A stretch of 5,625 nt of DNA from an uncultured Burkholderiaceae bacterium (GTDB lineage: Bacteria; Pseudomonadota; Gammaproteobacteria; Burkholderiales; Burkholderiaceae): assembly GCA_937871985.1 (NCBI GenBank), contig CALMPB010000354.1, forward strand, positions 1-5,625, given 5' to 3'. The first letter of the stretch is position 1, and each line of letters opens with the position of its first letter. Positions 1 to 3,771 of the stretch are shown here, in pieces. The notes under the pieces are model-generated. The model was not told where the DNA came from. It was given only the letters and a program-made list of their open reading frames with translations, and did not search any database. The position numbers were made by a program, and so were the translations under genes.

Positions 1-90
1 GGCGCAAAGCCGCCGCCCGCCGAGGTCGATCGGATGTTCCGCCGCCTAGCCACTGACGGAATTCTGGCTCACCTTGTTGAAGGCAGCTGA
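1..90 (+). CDS. 3' end of an unrecognised gene entering from the left
   Basis: Frame 1 is open from the first base to a TGA at 88-90, giving 29 residues that end in the motif LATDGILAHLVEGS. The segment starts with a Pro-rich linker (AKPPPAE) followed by an amphipathic helix (VDRMFRRLATDGILAHL), which looks like a real protein C-terminus rather than random translation. I do not recognise the family. The gene points towards 183-422, which is on the opposite strand, so the two converge. With only 29 residues visible, a chance open frame in GC-rich DNA cannot be excluded. Confidence 0.35.
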   Translation, partial: GAKPPPAEVDRMFRRLATDGILAHLVEGS

Positions 91-146
91 CGCGGCGTTG
101 CCAAAGCTTCTGTAGACCCCGGGAATACAGGAGACCTGCGTACAGC

Positions 147-163
147 GGAGGCGCTATGCCTCC
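147..163. repeat. Inverted repeat between convergent genes
   Basis: GGAGGC (147-152) and GCCTCC (158-163) are perfect 6-bp arms around a 5-base loop. The hairpin lies between the TGA at 90 and the 3' end of the small gene at 183, where a transcription stop would be expected for either strand. Neither side has a T-tract, so it does not qualify as a canonical intrinsic terminator; it may be a weak or RNA-stabilising hairpin. Confidence 0.25.
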
Positions 164-182
164 CCTGCCCCGGTCGCGGCAA

Positions 183-422
183 TTATATGCCGAGCATCTT
201 CTTGGCTTTGTTGAGCGCAGCCATTGATCCTGTATGATCGCCGGCGGCGTGCAATTTCTCGCCTTGGGCGCGCAGTTCCATGACTTTGGTCATGTCGGCC
301 TTCGAGAGGGTCGCGGTCGGCAACGCCGCGTCGATCGCGGCCATGACGGTTGGGCATGAATTCGCAAATGCGGTCGCTGGGACGATCGACAAGAAAAGTG
401 CAAGCGAAATTGAGCGTAACAT
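183..422 (-). CDS. Small exported helical protein, unknown function (79 aa)
   Basis: The ATG at 420-422 is chosen over an in-frame start at 503 because it is preceded by AGGGAGA at good spacing and opens directly with a signal peptide. The longer N-terminus would be an Arg-rich stretch unlike any leader. Residues 1-20 are a signal sequence (Arg3, hydrophobic core LALFLSIV, AFA cleavage site before Asn21). The mature part, about 59 residues, has one Cys (C23) and two predicted amphipathic helices. The second is rich in Lys, Ala and Met and ends KKMLGI. No enzyme motif is visible. Similar short periplasmic proteins occur, as far as I recall, near metal-resistance genes in rhizobia; that link is inference. 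It lies downstream of the iron-binding protein gene on the same strand, but a probable terminator at 522-549 separates them, so it probably has its own promoter, which I could not locate. Confidence 0.7.
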   Translation of the reverse strand: MLRSISLALFLSIVPATAFANSCPTVMAAIDAALPTATLSKADMTKVMELRAQGEKLHAAGDHTGSMAALNKAKKMLGI

Positions 423-521
423 GGACGTTTCTCCCTGCCGGCTCCGGAATGTCTGACATCGGCGAGCGGCATTCCATGGTACACGGCGGCGGCGGTTACG
501 CAATCAGCATCGGAGTGGTAC

Positions 522-549
522 AAAAGATATTGGCGACTAGCACCGCCAA
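522..549 (-). terminator. Probable intrinsic terminator of the iron-binding protein gene
   Basis: Read on the minus strand, TTGGCG (549-544) and CGCCAA (535-530) form a perfect 6-bp stem with an 8-base loop, followed by TATCTTTT (529-522). It begins 12 bases after the TAA of the FbpA-family gene. The stem is modest and the T-tract is interrupted, so termination may be partial. Confidence 0.55.
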
Positions 550-560
550 AGCTAACCTGC

Positions 561-1574
561 TTAAAGTAGCCCAGCAGCTGTCATGAGGTCGGTGACCTTC
601 TTAGTGTCCAGATTCGACGGCTCAACTTTCGGTGCCTGCAGGTCCTTCAGCGGAACCAGCGCCGGATTGCTGTCTGCGCCGAGGCCTATGGCATATTCGA
701 AAGACGTGCCAGTTTTCAGGACGTCCTGACCACCCTTGCCGGTGATCCATTTCAGAAATGCCTGCGCATCCTTGGGGTGCTTGCTCGAAGCGAGCACGCC
801 GCCGCCGGAAATGCTGATGAATGCGCCGGGATCCTGATTTTTAAAATAGAGCAAGCGGATGTTGTTGCTGTTTTCGCCAGTCTTTGCCTGATCTCCGTAG
901 TAGTAATAGTGGAAGATCACGGCACCTTCGATCTCGCCGGCGTTGACTGCTTTCATGGCGGCGCTGTTGCCGCGGTAGGCAATGACGTTCGACTTCATCC
1001 CCTTCAGCCACTCTGCCGTATCAACTTCGCCTTTGATTTCGAGCAGGGCACCGACAATCGATTGGAAATCCGGACCTGATGGAGATGCGCCCCAGCGGCC
1101 CTTCCAGCTCGGGTCGGCCAGATCCAGCAGCGACCTAGGCAGCTTGTCGGCGGTCAGCTTTGTTTTGTCGTAAGCAAAGACGGTGCTGCGCGCGGCGATG
1201 CCAACCCTATGACCACTGGCGGGTTGGAATTCTTTAGGCACACGCGCCAGAGTGTCCGAGTCGACCGGCGCAAACAGGCCGGCCTTGTTGACCAGCGCCA
1301 TAGCGGGCGAATTCTCTGTTAGAAACACATCGGCTGGCGAGGCGGCGCCTTCACTGACAATCTGATTGGCGAATTCTGGGTCTTCTCCGTTGCGTATGGT
1401 GACCTTGATACCGGTATCCTTCGTGAAACCTTCCGCCCATTCCTTCGCAAGGCTCTCGTGCTGGGCATTATAGACAATGATACCGTCGTTTGCGTTCTGA
1501 GCGGTCGCCGGCCCGACGGCAAAGACCGAGGGAAACGCCACGGCGCTCACGAAAATTGAAAGGGCGGATCTCAT
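561..1574 (-). CDS. fbpA: Ferric-iron ABC transporter periplasmic binding protein (FbpA/AfuA family)
   Basis: This periplasmic protein should capture Fe(3+) and hand it to an FbpBC-type inner-membrane permease. The start at 1572-1574 gives 337 residues and is preferred over the ATG at 1599-1601 because GGAG lies 7 bases upstream and a signal peptide begins at once (residues 1-25, cleaved near ATAQ). The mature protein opens with GIIVYNAQHE. The iron ligands of this family align well: His39 in YNAQH, Glu87 in ADVFLTE, and a run of four tyrosines at 223-226 in FHYYYYGD. These match His9, Glu57 and Tyr195/196 of the Haemophilus protein as I recall its sequence. Other family landmarks are SPADVF (79-84) and DPGAFISISGG (248-258). 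No permease or ATPase gene adjoins it: downstream is a terminator and then the small exported protein. It is therefore an orphan binding protein that would need a permease encoded elsewhere. A candidate iron operator lies upstream. Confidence 0.9.
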   Translation of the reverse strand: MRSALSIFVSAVAFPSVFAVGPATAQNANDGIIVYNAQHESLAKEWAEGFTKDTGIKVTIRNGEDPEFANQIVSEGAASPADVFLTENSPAMALVNKAGLFAPVDSDTLARVPKEFQPASGHRVGIAARSTVFAYDKTKLTADKLPRSLLDLADPSWKGRWGASPSGPDFQSIVGALLEIKGEVDTAEWLKGMKSNVIAYRGNSAAMKAVNAGEIEGAVIFHYYYYGDQAKTGENSNNIRLLYFKNQDPGAFISISGGGVLASSKHPKDAQAFLKWITGKGGQDVLKTGTSFEYAIGLGADSNPALVPLKDLQAPKVEPSNLDTKKVTDLMTAAGLL

Positions 1575-1612
1575 CGGATGCTCCAGGCTGGTGGCTGACA
1601 TTAGCCAACCAG

Positions 1613-1642
1613 CTGTTAGTCATACTTGACCATCAGTGTCAA
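1613..1642 (-). promoter_or_regulatory. Candidate promoter of the iron-binding protein gene
   Basis: On the minus strand a perfect TTGACA (1642-1637) is followed after 18 bases by TAACAG (1618-1613), or after 17 by CTAACA. The -35 is excellent and the -10 is poor. It sits about 40 bases upstream of the chosen start codon and its -35 lies inside the TTGAC/GTCAA palindrome, consistent with a repressed promoter. Confidence 0.4.
1626..1642. promoter_or_regulatory. Candidate iron-responsive (IRO/RirA-type) operator
   Basis: The sequence TTGACCATCAGTGTCAA has perfect 5-bp arms (TTGAC, GTCAA) around 7 bases and contains TGA-N9-TCA, the core reported for the rhizobial iron-responsive IRO box bound by RirA. 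It overlaps the TTGACA -35 element of the FbpA-family gene, where a repressor would block transcription when iron is plentiful. The half-sites are short, so a chance match is possible; position and gene function raise the odds. Confidence 0.45.
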
Positions 1643-1645
1643 CAT

Positions 1646-1674
1646 ATTAAAGCCTGCCAGCGGGCGCTGCTGGC
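1646..1674 (-). terminator. Weak hairpin after the phosphatase-fold gene
   Basis: On the minus strand GCCAGC (1674-1669) pairs perfectly with GCTGGC (1661-1656) around a 7-base loop, followed by AGGC and then TTTAAT. It lies about 70 bases past the TAG of the gene at 1746-2309 and just before the promoter of the iron-binding protein gene, the right place for a terminator. The T-tract is short and displaced, so strength is doubtful. Confidence 0.3.
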
Positions 1675-1684
1675 GGCGGTCCTG

Positions 1685-1726
1685 CATCGGCATAGCGATA
1701 CGCCGCAAGACTTCCGAGCCGGTGCC
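1685..1726 (-). pseudogene. Scar of an RND metal-efflux pump gene
   Basis: Read on the minus strand this stretch encodes GTGSEVLRRIAMPM. The cusA gene in the same window encodes GTGSEVMQRIAVPM (bases 3928-3969), 11 of 14 residues identical. At the DNA level 35 of 42 bases match without a gap, with differences mostly at third positions or conservative. The motif is the conserved TGTGSEV stretch between the last two membrane helices of heavy-metal RND pumps. On both sides the pump reading frame loses similarity at once, so only a remnant is left. It lies directly downstream of the phosphatase-fold gene stop and probably marks a past rearrangement. A chance match is unlikely but a 14-residue alignment is short. 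Confidence 0.55.
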
Positions 1727-1745
1727 GAGTGCGACGGCGACACCT

Positions 1746-2309
1746 CTACCTCGCCCAAATAGATCGCAACACCCACCGTCGGCCATCGCCACGGAAGTCG
1801 GTGATGCTCAAAGGCTCGACATCAAGTCGCCATGCGGCCTGGAGTGGCGCTTCGAGGATAAGCAGGATTGCCGCACGTACAAAGGCCGCATGGGTCACCA
1901 CGACCATATGGCCGCGCTCGGTTAAAAGTTGCGTCATGAATGATGAGGCGCGGCTCGAGGCGTCCGCCAATGACTCGCCTCCGTGAGGAGACGAAGTCGG
2001 GTCAGACAGCCAGGCCGCCATCCCGTTAGGGTCCTCGCTTGAAACATCTGCAATCGGCTTTCCAGACCACTGCGCAAAATCGAGATCCTGCAGGATCGGC
2101 ACCACCGCGGGTTCCAAAGCAAGCGCCGCGGCTGTCTGCTTGGCCCGCAATGCGGGGCTGGACCAAACCTGATCAGCTCTGCGGAGTCTCGGCCTGAGTT
2201 CCTTGGCGAGCGCGATCGCCCGCGCCTCCAAAGGTTCATCCAGTGGAAACCGAGCTTTGCGCGCCGATACAGTGGCGCCGGCGCAAATCATTGTGAGGCG
2301 CGTGGACAT
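1746..2309 (-). CDS. Histidine-phosphatase-fold protein lacking the RHG catalytic His, next to cbtBA
   Basis: This 187-residue cytoplasmic protein has the phosphoglycerate-mutase/histidine-phosphatase layout: N-terminal strand LTMI, SSPALRAKQTAAAL (50-63) with phosphate-pocket Arg55, LDFAQWSG (76-83), GGES (110-113), and the second active-site His140 in VVVTHAAFVR. In active members the first strand ends in RHGET; here it reads CAGAT (9-13), so Arg becomes Cys9 and the nucleophilic His becomes Ala10. The usual acidic residue before LDF is Asp75. As written it should not form the phosphohistidine intermediate. CobC-like members of this family dephosphorylate a cobalamin precursor, and members sit near cobalt genes in rhizobia, so a cobalt/B12 link is likely by context; substrate is unknown. 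The ATG at 2307-2309 is the best start because it precedes the conserved strand, but no good ribosome binding site is visible. It is divergent from cbtBA. Confidence 0.75.
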   Translation of the reverse strand: MSTRLTMICAGATVSARKARFPLDEPLEARAIALAKELRPRLRRADQVWSSPALRAKQTAAALALEPAVVPILQDLDFAQWSGKPIADVSSEDPNGMAAWLSDPTSSPHGGESLADASSRASSFMTQLLTERGHMVVVTHAAFVRAAILLILEAPLQAAWRLDVEPLSITDFRGDGRRWVLRSIWAR

Positions 2310-2314
2310 CAGAT

Positions 2315-2359
2315 GCAATTTCGCAATTTGAGAGACGATTGCGATCCCGTTGCAATCGT
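2315..2359. repeat. GCAAT repeat cluster in the divergent control region
   Basis: GCAATTT occurs twice as direct repeats (2315-2321 and 2323-2329, 8-base period). Next to it ACGATTGC (2335-2342) and GCAATCGT (2352-2359) form a perfect 8-bp inverted repeat with a 9-base spacer. The cluster lies between the start codon of the phosphatase-fold gene and the -35 of the cbtBA promoter. It could be an operator for a regulator of one or both genes, or an RNA hairpin in the leader of the phosphatase-fold gene. Confidence 0.4.
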
Positions 2360-2365
2360 AATGCA

Positions 2366-2395
2366 TTGACAGATGGTTCGTCGGCTGAATAGGGT
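2366..2395 (+). promoter_or_regulatory. Candidate cbtBA promoter
   Basis: A perfect TTGACA (2366-2371) is followed after 18 bases by TAGGGT (2390-2395), with AATAGG at 16 bases as an alternative. The -10 is weak. Transcription would start just upstream of the riboswitch aptamer, which is the required arrangement. Confidence 0.45.
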
Positions 2396-2402
2396 CGCTG
2401 CC

Positions 2403-2508
2403 AAGATACGGGTTTGGAAGCTGGTGTAAATCCGGCACGGTCGCGCCACTGTGATCGGCTAGCGTTTAGATGCGCTTGCCGAAAGTCAGGTCTTCTCCCG
2501 TAGCTGAT
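2403..2508 (+). promoter_or_regulatory. Cobalamin riboswitch upstream of cbtBA
   Basis: The leader carries the conserved cobalamin-aptamer elements in order: GGAAGCTGGTG, then AAATCCGGC (GCTGG pairs with CCGGC), then CGCCACTGTGA, a hairpin CGGC-AGCG/CGCT-GCCG (about 2456-2481), and the B12-box-like AAGTCAGG (2483-2490). A closing stem TACGGG (2407-2412) with CCCGTA (2497-2502) is perfect. Cobalamin riboswitches are known to turn off cobalt-transport genes when B12 is abundant. The expression platform looks translational: CTTCTCC (2492-2498) can pair over 7 bp, one of them G-U, with GGAGAGG (2537-2543), the ribosome binding site of cbtB, and a small GGGA/TCCC hairpin (2521-2535) abuts that site. 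I see no intrinsic terminator between aptamer and cbtB. The aptamer is compact and exact ends are approximate. Confidence 0.85.
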
Positions 2509-2547
2509 AGTTCGATCAACGGGACGCAGCATCCCAGGAGAGGTCAA

Positions 2548-2756
2548 ATGTCCGACACTACCTTCGCGCCAGAAATCCGTCCTGTACCATTCAAATTGGA
2601 GAGCTTCTGCCATGGGCGATCTTTGGCGGACTGCTCCTCTTGCTGGCAATCTATTTCGTGGGCGCCGAAGAAGGCGCGACATCGATGATCTCCGGCATGT
2701 ACGTTCATGAATTTGTCCATGATGGTCGCCACCTGCTCGGCTTCCCCTGCCACTAA
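2548..2756 (+). pseudogene. cbtB: cbtB cobalt-transporter subunit, broken by a one-base frameshift
   Basis: CbtB is a small membrane protein with one helix and a His-rich C-terminus that works with CbtA in predicted cobalt uptake. The ATG at 2548 has a strong site AGGAGAGG (2536-2543). The first 20 codons read in frame (MSDTTFAPEI to KLESF); continued reading gives nonsense and stops at 2686-2688 after 46 residues. From about 2607 the rest of CbtB is present in another frame: LPWAIFGGLLLLLAIYFVGA (the membrane helix), then the metal-binding tail HEFVHDGRHLLGFPCH ending at TAA 2754-2756. Adding one base around 2605-2607 restores a 69-residue protein of normal CbtB length. No slippery heptamer and no alternative start in the second frame are visible, so this is a real mutation or a sequencing error rather than programmed frameshifting. 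The intact tail suggests a recent event. Confidence 0.85.
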
Positions 2757-2767
2757 GGATCACGGAC

Positions 2768-3505
2768 ATGGTTGGAAATTTGCTCCTTCGCGGAATGCTC
2801 GTCGGCGTTTTCGCGGGACTACTCGCACTCGGCTTCGCCAAGGTTTTCGGTGAACCGCAGGTCGACCGCGCGATTGTGTTCGAAGAACAACAAAGCCAGG
2901 CCGCCGACGAAGCTCCGGAGCCTGAGTTCGTTAGTCGCGAGACCCAAGCCGGCTTCGGCCTACTGACCGGCCTGGTGGTCTATGGCGCTTCGATTGGCGG
3001 ATTGTTCTCTCTGGTCTTTGCCTATGTATACGGTCGCGCCAGCAACTTTGGCCCGCGTGGAACGGCGGCGCTGCTTGCACTGGCAGGATTCGTCGCTATC
3101 GTGCTCGTTCCATATCTCAAATATCCGGCCAATCCTCCGGCGGTCAGCAACCCCGATACCCTCGGCGTTCGAACCGAACTCTTCTTCATTATGCTTGTGC
3201 TGTCGGTTACAGCGCTTGCAGGCGCGGTCGCATTGACGCGGCGTCTGTCGTCGCAGTACGGCGCATGGAATGCAACGGTCATTGCCGGTGTTGCTTTCAT
3301 CATCGTCATTGCCATCGTGCAATATGCGATGCCGGCTATCAGCGAGATGCCGGAGCAGTTCTCCGCCGATCTCTTGTGGAGGTTTCGCATAGCGGCTTTA
3401 GGAATACAGGTTGTGCTGTGGACGACGATCGGTCTCGCTTTTGGCGCGTTGGTCGAGAATGGCTTTCCGGACGTTGCAGCCGGCAAACTTATTCGCAGCC
3501 GCTAG
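2768..3505 (+). CDS. cbtA: CbtA, cobalt-transporter membrane subunit
   Basis: This 245-residue inner-membrane protein is the main subunit of the predicted B12-regulated cobalt transporter CbtAB. I see about six hydrophobic segments, near residues 5-27, 62-88, 100-116, 138-156, 169-188 and 207-229; the family is usually described with five. An acidic stretch (EEQQSQAADEAPEPE, 39-53) lies between the first two. The family motif VPYLKYPANPP (114-124) is complete, followed by NPDT and the conserved R135. The ATG at 2768 is preceded by AAGGA (2755-2759), which overlaps the cbtB stop codon, so translation is normally coupled to cbtB. With cbtB frameshifted, upstream ribosomes stop at 2688, about 80 bases short of this start, which may lower CbtA output. 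The gene is transcribed with cbtB under the cobalamin riboswitch and ends at a strong terminator. It looks intact and complete. Confidence 0.92.
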   Translation: MVGNLLLRGMLVGVFAGLLALGFAKVFGEPQVDRAIVFEEQQSQAADEAPEPEFVSRETQAGFGLLTGLVVYGASIGGLFSLVFAYVYGRASNFGPRGTAALLALAGFVAIVLVPYLKYPANPPAVSNPDTLGVRTELFFIMLVLSVTALAGAVALTRRLSSQYGAWNATVIAGVAFIIVIAIVQYAMPAISEMPEQFSADLLWRFRIAALGIQVVLWTTIGLAFGALVENGFPDVAAGKLIRSR

Positions 3506-3534
3506 CGCGGTAGGCGCTCAAGCTGGAACTATAG

Positions 3535-3570
3535 GCTCGCGACTTAGCTGGTCGCGGGCATTTCTTTTTT
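3535..3570 (+). terminator. Intrinsic terminator of cbtBA
   Basis: GCTCGCGAC (3535-3543) and GTCGCGGGC (3551-3559) form a 9-bp stem with one G-U pair around a 7-base loop, followed by ATTTCTTTTTT (3560-3570). It lies 29 bases after the cbtA stop codon. This is a textbook Rho-independent terminator. Confidence 0.9.
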
Positions 3571-3771
3571 GCGTCGTCTCTTGATAGAAAATGACCGTGT
3601 TCACACAGTCCATTCTACGCTGGCGACGGGGTCCAGCGAGAGAGGTTTCAAGACGGAAAATTGCCTGCAGTTTTCTATTGCCGGGAAACCACCTCTTTGA
3701 GGGTTCGGATTCTGGAAGCCAAACGTACCCTAAAAACATACTCATCTGGGACGGTCGGCACAACAGAGCCA

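Noticed and set aside
154..477. 107-codon minus-strand frame overlapping the small exported protein
   Set aside because: It lies in another frame of the 183-422 gene, is Arg-rich and has no leader or motif; a shadow.
2599..2612. Programmed -1 frameshift to make full-length CbtB
   Set aside because: The bases GCTTCTG are not a slippery heptamer and no downstream stimulatory hairpin is visible; CbtB families are not known for recoding.
2470..2688. Upstream ATG at 2470 in frame with the cbtB start
   Set aside because: It lies inside the riboswitch aptamer; the ATG at 2548 has the strong ribosome site and matches the family N-terminus.
2236..2841. 201-codon minus-strand frame across the riboswitch and cbtB
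   Set aside because: It runs antisense through the aptamer, cbtB and the start of cbtA with Arg/Ser-rich nonsense; a shadow.
3571..3665. Tn3-like terminal-repeat pieces (GTCGTCTC near 3572 and ACGGAAAAT at 3653-3661)
   Set aside because: Each matches only part of the 38-base Tn3-family end, with gaps, and there is no paired end, target duplication or transposase.
3690..3705. CCTC/GAGG hairpin as a cusA terminator on the minus strand
   Set aside because: The stem is only 4 bp with a 3-base loop and no T-run follows, so it does not support a terminator.
3701..3720. GGGTTCGGATTCT resembling a tRNA T-loop, possibly an attachment site
   Set aside because: The flanking bases do not form a 5-bp T-stem and no acceptor stem or anticodon arm is present.
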